Positions 1 through 7,825 of a DNA stretch of 11,464 nt are shown here, one piece after another (the first letter of the stretch is position 1; every line of letters begins with the position of its first letter). The position numbers were made by a program, and so were the translations under genes. A model generated the notes under the pieces. That model was not told where the DNA came from. It saw nothing but the letters and a program-made list of their open reading frames with translations, and ran no database searches. Location: NCBI GenBank assembly GCA_030039655.1, contig JASHVC010000631.1, positions 1 to 11,464 of the forward strand. Reading direction: 5' to 3'. Source of the stretch: Xanthobacteraceae bacterium. Its GTDB lineage: Bacteria; Pseudomonadota; Alphaproteobacteria; Rhizobiales; Xanthobacteraceae.

Positions 1-411
1 CGCCACTTCCTCGTGCTTGCGGTAATTGTGGCTGTCGCTGATCGCGGCCATGCGGTCGAGATCAATGCGCGACCACACGACATGGCAGTGCTCGCGGCCT
101 TCCTTCTCGTGCACCACGACCACGCGAGGCTGTCCCGCCAATCCGAGGGCCGCTTCGAGCTTGTCGATAGCGTAAGTGCGTTGCGCGTCGGTGAGGCGCT
201 CGTCTTCCTTCGTATTGATCGAGCCGTGATAGAAGGGTTTGCCGGTCCGCGCCCCGGCGGCCACCGCTTCCATCTCCAACAGCGCGCCGCGGAGATCTTC
301 GGCGGCCGTGCCGCGAATCTCCTGCACTTCGGCGCGCTCGTTGGTGTCGGTACGGGTCAGGTGCGTGGCGAGCCGCCGCGCCCCGGCGCAGGACACGCCC
401 TTAATGATCAC
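1..411 (-). CDS. MobA/VirD2-like relaxase, N-terminal part (cut by window edge)
   Basis: Relaxase that would nick oriT and pilot the transferred strand during conjugative mobilization. The frame is open from a GTG at 409-411 to base 1, giving 137 residues. They begin VIIKGVSCAGARRLATHL and contain TRTDTNER (19-26). The metal-binding histidine motif is H101-x6-H108-x-H110 within HEKEGREHCHVVWSRID, followed by SDSHNYRKHEEV. This arrangement is typical of the MobA/VirD2 relaxase family (PF03432). The GTG lies inside the last codons of mobC, an 11-base overlap that implies translational coupling, so I prefer it to any internal start. No tyrosine occurs in the first 60 residues (the first are Y61, Y80 and Y130), so the nicking tyrosine is not at the very N-terminal position seen in many relaxases. 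The C-terminal part lies outside the window, so I cannot say whether the gene is intact. Confidence 0.85.
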   Translation of the reverse strand, partial: MIIKGVSCAGARRLATHLTRTDTNERAEVQEIRGTAAEDLRGALLEMEAVAAGARTGKPFYHGSINTKEDERLTDAQRTYAIDKLEAALGLAGQPRVVVVHEKEGREHCHVVWSRIDLDRMAAISDSHNYRKHEEVA

Positions 412-808
412 GACCCAGCGCCGCGATGAGGGCATTCCGCATTTCCTTCACATACTCGCGTATGCCGCTAAGTTCGGCGAAGGCTGGGGCGCTGCTGCGC
501 TGATTAAAGGCGTGGGCGAGCTGATTGATGTTCGACCCGACCTTGCCGAGATGCCCCAAAAGCCGGGCCAGCTCCTTGCGCTCGATCGGCGGCCGGCGCA
601 CGGCCCTAGGACCCACCTCGCCGAGCGCGAGAAACCGCAAATACGCTCCGATGCTGAGGCCGGCGGACCTCGCCGTCTCATCAATACGGGACCGTTCTTT
701 GGCAGTGCAACGGACGGAAATGAAGCTGGTCTTCGCGTCCCCGACGCGTTTACGGCCCCGCCAGGGGGCTGTGGTCTTCGGACGAGAATTCAGCGTTTCG
801 CTCTCCAC
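401..808 (-). CDS. mobC: MobC-like relaxosome accessory protein
   Basis: Small basic DNA-binding protein (135 aa) expected to bind oriT and help the relaxase assemble the relaxosome. The N-terminal part (about 27-62) reads TSFISVRCTAKERSRIDETA and then AGLSIGAYLRFLALG, the beta-helix-helix pattern of a ribbon-helix-helix fold. The C-terminal part contains LGKVGSNINQLAHAFNQ, matching the L-x-x-x-G-x-N-x-N-Q-x-A signature of bacterial mobilization protein MobC (PF05713). The start is GTG at 806-808, with a strong Shine-Dalgarno GGGAGG (complement of 815-820) six bases upstream. The stop overlaps the relaxase start, so the two form one operon. The length fits the family. Confidence 0.88.
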   Translation of the reverse strand: MESETLNSRPKTTAPWRGRKRVGDAKTSFISVRCTAKERSRIDETARSAGLSIGAYLRFLALGEVGPRAVRRPPIERKELARLLGHLGKVGSNINQLAHAFNQRSSAPAFAELSGIREYVKEMRNALIAALGRDH

Positions 809-1000
809 CGTGGGCCTCCCGAGGCTGCCGGTTACGTCCCGTACGCTCCGAGGGGTCGCTTCCGGCCTGGCCTACCTGCGTCGCTTCGCAGCTACGGTAG
901 GCGGGGGATGCAACGGGGCCTCAGGCCCCTTGCCAAGCCGTGACGTGGAACGGAATGCCACGGGCATTTCCGTGTAACATCACTTGGCTTGCAACCGCTC
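809..1000. other. Candidate oriT / mob promoter region with inverted repeats
   Basis: GC-rich non-coding stretch directly upstream of mobC, where an oriT usually lies in MobC-relaxase loci. Structures seen: CTGCG(876-880)/CGCAG(887-891), flanked by CCTAC(871-875) and GTAGG(897-901); GGGGCC(915-920)-TCA-GGCCCC(924-929), a perfect 6-bp stem; and ACGGAATGCC(950-959)-ACG-GGCATTTCCGT(963-973), a 10-bp stem with one bulged T. None is followed by a T run in either direction, so they do not look like intrinsic terminators. I do not recognise a nic consensus, so the oriT assignment rests on position and dyad symmetry. The longer open frames here (239-943 and 525-977 plus) lack family features and run antisense to mobC. 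Confidence 0.35.
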
Positions 1001-1394
1001 CTAATCTACCAAATTAACCTAATAAACTACCCTATTTTGGTTTCATCTCCGCTAAGAAAGACACATACACGACAGGAACAAATCGCCGCCTCACGAGAGG
1101 GTGCTTTCAGATGAACGGCCACCGTCGCGCAACGGTCCGAAACGACTCACCGGCGGGTGACCACTTAGAAAGTTGCGCTCTTAGGTGGCTATTTGTTCGA
1201 TAACGCCGGCAGGTGCCGCCGTGTTTGCTCATGTGACATAATTGCAACACAAAATGAAAGCCATACACTATCTTTGAATAGGTTTGAGCATCCTGCGAGA
1301 TTTTGGTTTTCCCTTGCGGGCAAAGCAGTCTAATATCAACCTCAGGTTCAAGATTGAGCTACCTCCGAAACAGGGCAAGGCGGGGAGACTGAAG
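1001..1394. other. Intergenic region and leader upstream of the cassette
   Basis: No convincing gene. The sequence becomes AT-rich at about 1000-1060, marking a composition change from the mob module. A potential RNA hairpin pairs CCACTTAG (1161-1168) with TTAGGTGG (1181-1188) with two G-U pairs, and a weaker stem ACCGT-CGCGCA-ACGGT sits near 1123-1138. A TTG-initiated frame is open from 1284 into the next gene, but no ribosome-binding site stands before it, so I treat 1284-1394 as leader. Confidence 0.4.
1242..1269 (+). promoter_or_regulatory. Possible sigma70-type promoter for the coiled-coil gene
   Basis: TTGCAA (1242-1247) and TACACT (1264-1269) are separated by 16 bases. Each box matches four of six consensus positions. 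It would give a leader of about 120 bases before the GTG at 1395. This is sequence resemblance only; such matches occur by chance in AT-rich DNA. Confidence 0.25.
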
Positions 1395-1949
1395 GTGACG
1401 GAGCGAACGAATGAACAAGACCAATCCGCCAGCGGCATCGGAGGCAACGACGGGCTACAGCGGATCACGCGTGCGGACTTGGTCCAACTTTTAGGTCAGC
1501 TGAAGGCCGATCTAAAAGCCGACCTGAAGGCCGATTTCTCGGCCGACATGGGTAAACTAAAGGCCGATCTCTCGGCCGACATAGGTAAGCTAAAGGCCGA
1601 TCTAAAAGCCGATCTGAAGGCTGATCTCTCGGCCGATATGGGTAAACTAAAGGCCGATCTCTCGGCCGACATAGGTAAGCTAAAGGCCGACCTCAAAAAC
1701 ATCGCACAAGAGGTGAATCGCTTCCGGCAAGAGGTTCGGGGTTCATTGGGCAACCTTGAGCGGAGACAAGGTTACCTCGAAGCAGACGGCGCGATGTCCC
1801 GACAAGCCATTGCAAGGTTTAGCGGTGTTGGTGACTTTGGACAAAAGTCATTCGGCAACGCGCCGGTTCGCGGCGATACCCGCAAGGCAATGAATGGGCA
1901 CGGTGCGCGGCCATCAATTCGCGTTCGCGCCACCCCTGAATATCGCTAG
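1395..1949 (+). CDS. Hendecad-repeat coiled-coil protein (unknown function)
   Basis: A 184-aa protein of no recognised family. Residues 28-120 are almost entirely K-A-D-L and S-A-D-[MI]-G-K-L units, giving 11-residue (KADLSADIGKL) and 4-residue hydrophobic spacing that predicts a long, highly charged coiled coil. Two 30-residue blocks (37-66 and 67-96) follow each other and a partial third begins at 97. After them comes a more ordinary coiled segment (KNIAQEVNRFRQEV, then GSLGNLERRQGYLEA), then a glycine- and arginine-rich tail without obvious structure. There is no signal peptide or membrane segment, so a soluble oligomer or scaffold is likely. I chose GTG 1395 because GGGGAG (1382-1387) sits seven bases before it; the frame is open further upstream to a TTG at 1284 without a binding site. 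It is the first of three co-directional genes, 66 bases before the membrane protein. Role inferred only: a multimerising or spacer subunit. Confidence 0.7.
   Translation: MTERTNEQDQSASGIGGNDGLQRITRADLVQLLGQLKADLKADLKADFSADMGKLKADLSADIGKLKADLKADLKADLSADMGKLKADLSADIGKLKADLKNIAQEVNRFRQEVRGSLGNLERRQGYLEADGAMSRQAIARFSGVGDFGQKSFGNAPVRGDTRKAMNGHGARPSIRVRATPEYR
1503..1682 (+). repeat. 90-bp tandem duplication inside the coiled-coil gene
   Basis: Two adjacent units, 1503-1592 and 1593-1682, differ at only 4 of 90 positions, and a partial third unit starts at 1683. The four changes are GAC/GAT twice, GCC/GCT, and TTC/CTC. Only the last alters the protein (Phe to Leu). Each unit holds smaller repeats built on AAGGCCGATCT. 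The period is a multiple of three, so copy-number change keeps the frame. Confidence 0.95.
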
Positions 1950-2015
1950 GTCACCTTTCCCCGCTCCGACCTCAAGCGAAACTCAGTTCCTCCTATCTTC
2001 GGTTAGCCGTCCGAC

Positions 2016-3215
2016 ATGCGGCAAACATTGTTTGAATCACCGCCATTCGTCCTATGGCACCTCAGAGACGAGGCAAAGGAGAAATCGTACTATTGCCTCG
2101 CCCCACATTCGGTATTCGGGTCGCTCCTCGCCCAGGCCGTCGTCCAGTGGCTCGGCATCTCGGCACTGCTGATCGTCGGCTTTGGAGCAAATCTCTCGAC
2201 GCTCTGGAAGATATTGATTGCGATGCTCGTCTGTCTCGTTTTGGCGACTTTCTCCAACGTATGTCTTTTGAGATTCTTAAATTCCAAATCCTTGCCGTCA
2301 GTGGATGCTCTCTTGCATTTATGTCCACGCGTCGCTCGACGCCGTTACGAATCGTCTTTCCCAACAACGCCATATACGAAGAGGCCACTTCTCACCATTA
2401 CTGCCCAGTTACTCGTATATTGGTTTAATATGTGGTGGTATCGCCTGATAGCTGGGGTGGCAGGGGACCGAAGCGTGCGAATTGGCCACTTGCACCGCCG
2501 GAGGCGTTCGCAAAAAGCCTATCAAGGGGCGCGCTCGCGCCCAAGTCAAATTGCTCAAAATCTTTCCAGGTTGCGCGCACTGACGCTCCGAAAGGAGGAC
2601 AGCTGTCTTCACGCCTTCTCGGCATTTGCGATCATGAGCTGTTTTGTTCCATTCGCGAGAGCCGACCGCCCACGTTCAGCCATCGCTCCGAAATTCATCG
2701 GGACCTATTTCAGTCCAGTAATCTTCGGATTCTCCTGCTGTTTGGTCATTTTCCTCTTGCTCGTGCTCCGACAGGCCGACTTCGTTGTATCGCTAAGCAA
2801 GCCTTCGACGACCTATGTCACTCAAACGAGCGGACCAAGGCCGATATCGTCGGAACTCGTTCAAGATAGCGAAAAACCTTCAATGGAAGCCCTGCATCGA
2901 AACACAGAGAACCAAGCATTGGCTTACCGGCACCTGCCCCAGCACTTCCCATTTTTCATCTGTGTCTTTCTGTGGTTCGTGCAAAGCCTCATGTATAGCT
3001 ACAGAATGTTGGGTCGCGATTTTAACTCCATGGTCCGTAACTATTTCGACTCCCGACCCTTTCCGAATGAAATGACGCGCTTCGCAAACCAGCAGATGAG
3101 CCTCGCACCCGACTTTGTTGTTGTTGCTCAGGACGAATGGCTATCACCGTTGGTTAACGTAGCAATTATGGGTCTCGCCGCCCTATACGCTGCGTTTCTG
3201 CACGCGTTAGGGTAA
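2016..3215 (+). CDS. Polytopic membrane protein (unknown function)
   Basis: A 399-aa protein of no recognised family. Hydrophobic stretches suggest five or six membrane segments: about 33-57 (VFGSLLAQAVVQWLGISALL), 64-85 (KILIAMLVCLVLATF), possibly 125-148 (LLTITAQLLVYWFNMWWY), 227-251 (IFGFSCCLVIFLLLVL), 311-329 (FPFFICVFLWFVQSLM) and 377-399 at the extreme C-terminus. An arginine-rich loop (152-193, with RRRR) and a polar loop (252-308) separate them; by the positive-inside rule the former is probably cytoplasmic. The start is the first ATG after an in-frame stop at about 2004. No strong ribosome-binding site is visible, so it may depend on translation of the gene before. The next gene begins 46 bases after the stop. 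The arginine-rich middle is compositionally odd, and an undetected frameshift there cannot be excluded. It could anchor or deliver the large downstream protein, which is inference from order only. Confidence 0.65.
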   Translation: MRQTLFESPPFVLWHLRDEAKEKSYYCLAPHSVFGSLLAQAVVQWLGISALLIVGFGANLSTLWKILIAMLVCLVLATFSNVCLLRFLNSKSLPSVDALLHLCPRVARRRYESSFPTTPYTKRPLLTITAQLLVYWFNMWWYRLIAGVAGDRSVRIGHLHRRRRSQKAYQGARSRPSQIAQNLSRLRALTLRKEDSCLHAFSAFAIMSCFVPFARADRPRSAIAPKFIGTYFSPVIFGFSCCLVIFLLLVLRQADFVVSLSKPSTTYVTQTSGPRPISSELVQDSEKPSMEALHRNTENQALAYRHLPQHFPFFICVFLWFVQSLMYSYRMLGRDFNSMVRNYFDSRPFPNEMTRFANQQMSLAPDFVVVAQDEWLSPLVNVAIMGLAALYAAFLHALG

Positions 3216-3261
3216 CGCCGCGCTCGCAGACCAAACAAGATCGAGGACCGGGGAGCGCGGG

Positions 3262-6200
3262 TTGTCAGACGATTTCCAAGCTACAACTTTAGCGTTTCTG
3301 ACGTGGCTAGATGCACTTGAGCGCATCGATACGCTTATACTTGAGATGCGGCACGTTCAGGAAACAATTGCCAGTCAGCTTCGTCTGCCTATAGGCGCTA
3401 ACGGTCAGGCGGTGCGTCCTGATTTGCTGTATGATGTCTTTGATTATGAGGACTATTACCTATGGGGAACTTTCAGCAACAATTTTTCAATGGATGCAAA
3501 TGCGCCGCCCGAGACGATCCGGGTGCGCGCCGCCAAGGGCCTATCGGCGACAAAGGATTGGTCGATCGCACTCAAAGGGCTGCCGACTCTAGCCGATGGA
3601 ACCTACGTGCTAGCGACGCTCTGGTGTCCAGAGTTCTACGCCGCATCGCTGGCGCCGCTCGAAACAGAGCAACTAATGAACCAATTCGGGGATCAATATA
3701 CGAGCTGGGTAAACGTTGCGGCACTTCGAGCGCGTCTTGATGAGTGGAAACGCTGTCGAGCGGAGGTCACGAAGAGCAACGTCTTCTCGGCCATTGACGA
3801 GCGGCTCTATGAGGTCATGTGCTACCTTCAAGTTCAAAAGCGAGAGCTTTTACGCGACAAACTTGTACTAGCCCGGCGCGCCCTCGACGCCTTCGACACG
3901 ACACCGAACGAAGGCCGCGAAGACCTCCTAGTCCTGTTTCTAATACTTCGGCGAACCGTCCTTGAGAGATTGCACCAGCGCCTTGAGACTTTTTCGGACA
4001 TTCTATCAAATGTCCAAGAAACGCTTAATTTGTCATTGGAACGCGACCCGGCCCCGACGGTAAGACGACGCCGAGATCAAGGCATTTACACAACGGACTT
4101 GGCTGATAGCTGCCACCGCATCGCCGGAGACATTCAAAGTTATTTCGCATGGCTGCAAGATCAGCCCGGAAGTGTTGCAGGATATCTGAATGTCGATGAT
4201 CAGATTGACTATATCGTTCACAGATACACCCGCGTGCACACATCTGCGACTCGATATGACAAGGCCGTCGAGCGTCCTTGGGAAACGCGCGTGCCCGGGC
4301 GGTCACCCACTAAGCCGCGACGCTCGGTTCGAGCGGGCTTCGTCCGGTCATCGTTTTGGATGCCCGAGCGCCCCGACCTTCAGCCAATCATCGCCCATGA
4401 GATCGCGCATTTATTGATTGCACACTACTTCGATAATCTCGAACCAATTACGTTAGACGGCCTAAGCGATCTGCTGTCACGCCTGTTGCAGCAGATAGCC
4501 CACATAATGGAGAAATATTCTGAGCGATTCCGCTATTTCGACTTCAATCCCAGTGTTCGCCGAGAATTTTTGTTGGAGTGCGCCGTTGACCTCGTCAGCG
4601 TATCGGTACATCGAACCGCGTATATTTTTGCTCACTTCATGGAGTTGATCTGCTCCGAAGTCGAGGACCTGTTCATAGGGCACGATATTGCCGATAGCGT
4701 AGCGCAGCTTGCTTACGATAATGTGACTTTCATGCGGCAAAATCCACCGGAGTGGTTTTTGCGTATTGAAGTTGCACTCACATTTTCAGCGGCGTTAGCG
4801 GCGGCGGACGAGGCGCCTTTTATAGTTTTGACGAAAGCAGTGCACGACGGCGCTCGGGCGTTGCTTCGGCGAACACGCGAGCAGCTTTCAAAATGGATGG
4901 ACAGCGATCAAAAAGAAGACTGGATGACGTGGCTGGAGATGACGAACGCCATCGCCGAGGTGGTGGAAAAATCTCGTCTGGTTCGGGAGACGCGCGGATG
5001 GCAAACGGAGCGCAAGAAGGAATGCGCGGCTCAAGCGGCGGCCCGATTGGAGCGCGTGCCATTGAGCCGACACCTTCCTCCCTTGGCCACCGAGGCTAAA
5101 GAGCATTGTCTCGGGGCTTGGCTTGACCGTGTCGCTGAAAGGCCACGGAAACTAGGACAATATTTAGCGCGGCACGTAAGTCCTGCGAACGTTTGTTATG
5201 AAGACCTCATGCGGGCATTTCGATTGATTTATTTTCGGAGCGCGCCCGCGAATTATGAGATCGAAACCGAGCTATTCGGCCACTTGATCGATATTTCCTG
5301 GCAATGCGCGACGCTGACTGTACAGGATTTCTTCGACGACCCGGAATCAACAATTCCAGGGGTAACAGGAATTCCCCGCGGAGAATGGATTACAGCCGCG
5401 CACGAGCTAAATTGGCTCGGGCGAGACCTCTATCATACAGCGCTCGAGTTTGTCGTGTGGTTTGAGCGACCCGCGATCGGCCGCCTCAAGGCGGCATATC
5501 GGTGGCTAGGTACGCTTATAAGGGACATGGAGACGGCGCTGGACCGAATCTCTACTCCATCCGATCGGGCCGAAGCTGAAAGGATTTTGCAAATTTTGCA
5601 GGCGTGTGCCGGGATGATCTGCGATGGCACCGAAAATTTGCCGCCTAGTGCAGTACTCGCGACCGTAGGGGAAAAATGGACCGGTACTCTGTCGCTTCGT
5701 GACATTAGAAACATAAGAGCGGTTGGCATCCGTTGGCTATGTGACCGGTATCCGAATCGTACCGATCCCGACTATGGACATCCAGAAACAATTCAGCGTT
5801 GGACGCACATATTCGACTTCATTTCTGCTCACGTCATGGATCAAGCAGCACAATTGATCCATCAAGCTTTGATGGAAGTCTCCGAAAATTCCTCAACGCA
5901 AGCAAGCGACCAATTCTTGGCGCGGCTCAATCCAGAGAGTCCAGCGGATGACAGCCTTCGTGGACTAGCGTCCATACTTGAGACTTGGATTCGGCTGGGT
6001 CACTATCTGAAGGTGAAACCGGAAATTCAGCGCTCGGTTAATTTCTACTACAATCGACCAAGACTGCACTATCGAGAAAGTGTGAATTTCAACAAGGTAT
6101 TTTCTGACTATCTTAATGTTCCCGTCGCCAACAGAAAGTGCGCGGGAAACGCAACGTTGCCGATCGATAAGTTGGTACCATCGCGCTCTTTTCGAATTGA

Positions 6201-7404
6201 TCGCATTTCACTCACCTATGAGAGGCCGGGCGACGATGAGGAGGGCGACACCAGGGAGACAATTTGGCGGGATGATCCAAACAAGGTTCTGCAGCCGACC
6301 GCTGCAACATTTTGGCTTCCGTGGGGAATCGATGGAAGAGTGTACTCTTGGGGCGCGCAGGTCCCACTTGTGCAGCAGGCGTTGGCCCCAGGTCTCTTGG
6401 GTCGATTTGACCGCATCATTCTCGAACCGGCCAAGCATACGGCGCGGAAAAGGCAGTTCCGAGCGACAATACCATTTTTTCGGCGTCAACAGACCGGGAT
6501 ACCCTTCGCAGCAAAGGTCCGCAGATGCACCTCTCCCGTTGCTTCCGACGGCGTGACGGACCAGCTCAGCGCCTACATCGGCGAAAGCCCTTACCCGCCG
6601 CTATTGCACCAAGGTGATATACCTCGCAACGGATCCATAAAGCAAAGCGCAAGACGCATTCCTATCGCGACAATTAACATCCTATTGAGCCAACGTTCGG
6701 CTCGTTTAACGTTTGTAGAACGGCTGATAGCCGAGGACATTGTTATGAGTTCTTACAACACAAACTGGTATTCACCCTACCGGCATTTCCATCCAGCCGG
6801 CGACGTTGGTCTGCTGACCGATGGGTGGGGCGATATATTTTTGATGTTATTTTGCGATGTCGGCACGAAGTTCAAGGGCACGTTCAGTGACTATGTCGAA
6901 CGGTGCGATAGGATCGAAGCTCGGCTCCGAGAAGTGCTGACTTTAAGAACCGCTTTGTTCAACGATCCACTCGTGATAAGGAGCGAGACCTCCTATACGG
7001 CCGTGCCGATTGATGCGGCACTGCTCAATCCGGATAAATATCAATCAACCATGTTAGTGCGTTTTCGTTCGACACTGGATGGAACGCCCCTGGCTGAGAA
7101 ATTCGAATATGGGGTTTTGCACGAGCTTGAAGCGGCTGGGTTGAACGATGTTCTGCGCGTTTCGCGAATTTCAGGAAGGACGGACTACGCGATTACTTCA
7201 CAGCGAATGGGTCGCGATGCGGCCAGGGGCGCTTATGAACGGCTAATGAATCAACTCGAATATCGAGTTGATGAGATGCTTCCATACGGAGTGCTGTTTC
7301 AAAGTTTGCGGCACATGTTGTTTCAGAGGGCTCTTGGCGATGAAATGGGATGCTACATTGATAGTACAAGTACATTGATTTCTGATGAGGTTGGTCATGC
7401 ATGA
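3262..7404 (+). CDS. Giant HEXXH putative zinc metallopeptidase (1380 aa, unknown family)
   Basis: A very large soluble-looking protein. Residues 379-383 read HEIAH within LQPIIAHEIAHLLIAHYFDN, the zinc-binding and catalytic motif of gluzincin-type peptidases. A second helix, EFLLECAVDLVS, carries E439 and D443 about 56 residues later and is a plausible third zinc ligand (ExxxD). N-terminal of the motif (about 1-300) the sequence is mainly helical, with coiled-coil tendency around 155-260. After the motif lie helical regions (500-900) and a mixed beta-rich, aromatic C-terminal half (about 920-1380, with NFYYNRPRLHYRESVNF and DVGLLTDGWGDIFLMLFCD). I see no signal peptide, clear membrane segment or ATPase motif. 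TTG 3262 is chosen because GGGGAG (3250-3255) is six bases upstream. Probably co-transcribed with the two preceding genes. Known from the motif: probable metal-dependent hydrolase. Inferred: effector of a three-gene system. It is far longer than ordinary single-domain peptidases; the flanking regions may sense or bind partners. Confidence 0.8.
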   Translation: MSDDFQATTLAFLTWLDALERIDTLILEMRHVQETIASQLRLPIGANGQAVRPDLLYDVFDYEDYYLWGTFSNNFSMDANAPPETIRVRAAKGLSATKDWSIALKGLPTLADGTYVLATLWCPEFYAASLAPLETEQLMNQFGDQYTSWVNVAALRARLDEWKRCRAEVTKSNVFSAIDERLYEVMCYLQVQKRELLRDKLVLARRALDAFDTTPNEGREDLLVLFLILRRTVLERLHQRLETFSDILSNVQETLNLSLERDPAPTVRRRRDQGIYTTDLADSCHRIAGDIQSYFAWLQDQPGSVAGYLNVDDQIDYIVHRYTRVHTSATRYDKAVERPWETRVPGRSPTKPRRSVRAGFVRSSFWMPERPDLQPIIAHEIAHLLIAHYFDNLEPITLDGLSDLLSRLLQQIAHIMEKYSERFRYFDFNPSVRREFLLECAVDLVSVSVHRTAYIFAHFMELICSEVEDLFIGHDIADSVAQLAYDNVTFMRQNPPEWFLRIEVALTFSAALAAADEAPFIVLTKAVHDGARALLRRTREQLSKWMDSDQKEDWMTWLEMTNAIAEVVEKSRLVRETRGWQTERKKECAAQAAARLERVPLSRHLPPLATEAKEHCLGAWLDRVAERPRKLGQYLARHVSPANVCYEDLMRAFRLIYFRSAPANYEIETELFGHLIDISWQCATLTVQDFFDDPESTIPGVTGIPRGEWITAAHELNWLGRDLYHTALEFVVWFERPAIGRLKAAYRWLGTLIRDMETALDRISTPSDRAEAERILQILQACAGMICDGTENLPPSAVLATVGEKWTGTLSLRDIRNIRAVGIRWLCDRYPNRTDPDYGHPETIQRWTHIFDFISAHVMDQAAQLIHQALMEVSENSSTQASDQFLARLNPESPADDSLRGLASILETWIRLGHYLKVKPEIQRSVNFYYNRPRLHYRESVNFNKVFSDYLNVPVANRKCAGNATLPIDKLVPSRSFRIDRISLTYERPGDDEEGDTRETIWRDDPNKVLQPTAATFWLPWGIDGRVYSWGAQVPLVQQALAPGLLGRFDRIILEPAKHTARKRQFRATIPFFRRQQTGIPFAAKVRRCTSPVASDGVTDQLSAYIGESPYPPLLHQGDIPRNGSIKQSARRIPIATINILLSQRSARLTFVERLIAEDIVMSSYNTNWYSPYRHFHPAGDVGLLTDGWGDIFLMLFCDVGTKFKGTFSDYVERCDRIEARLREVLTLRTALFNDPLVIRSETSYTAVPIDAALLNPDKYQSTMLVRFRSTLDGTPLAEKFEYGVLHELEAAGLNDVLRVSRISGRTDYAITSQRMGRDAARGAYERLMNQLEYRVDEMLPYGVLFQSLRHMLFQRALGDEMGCYIDSTSTLISDEVGHA

Positions 7405-7825
7405 AGCGTCACTGACAACAAATTCGGCGCGTTCGCCGGCCACTTTCCCTAACGGTCAGACGAAATGGATCGGATAGCGCCTGCAGTTTCCCGATAGTTC
7501 ATTAAATTCCGCCGAGTTGGCAACCTTCGGCGAAGGCCCGCCGTTTTCCACCCGACAGTGCGTGGCCTTGACGGCCTTGGGGGCGGGGTGCCTCTCTTTC
7601 AAAAAAAGTGGCCGGAGGCCCCGTACTTCAAACAAACAATAAAAATGGGCGTATGAGCTGGAGCGCAGCGCAGGCCATTCGCCAGCTCCGAGACCGGTTA
7701 AAAGGGCAGCCGCAGGAGCGTCAGCATAGCGCCGCCGGAGGCGCGACGCGGGACCGACTGCCCCCGGCGAGGGGTTCAATATTTTTCTTGCGCGAGGGAT
7801 CGTGACCGAACGGCTAAGACCCGCC

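Noticed and set aside
911..931. GGGGCC-TCA-GGCCCC hairpin as an intrinsic terminator
   Set aside because: No T run follows on either strand.
239..943. 234-codon plus-strand frame across mobC and the relaxase start
   Set aside because: It is antisense to two well-supported genes and its translation has no family features.
1284..1394. Upstream TTG-initiated extension of the coiled-coil gene (37 residues)
   Set aside because: There is no ribosome-binding site before 1284, whereas GGGGAG precedes GTG 1395 at good spacing. The extension shows no conserved feature.
1503..1682. CRISPR array or intergenic minisatellite
   Set aside because: The units adjoin without spacers, differ mainly at synonymous sites and encode an in-frame coiled coil, so this is a coding tandem repeat.
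2432..2869. 145-codon frame inside the membrane-protein gene, considered as evidence of a frameshift
   Set aside because: Its product has no motif, and the 399-codon frame resumes clear hydrophobic segments after this stretch without a shift. Doubt about the arginine-rich middle is noted in that entry.
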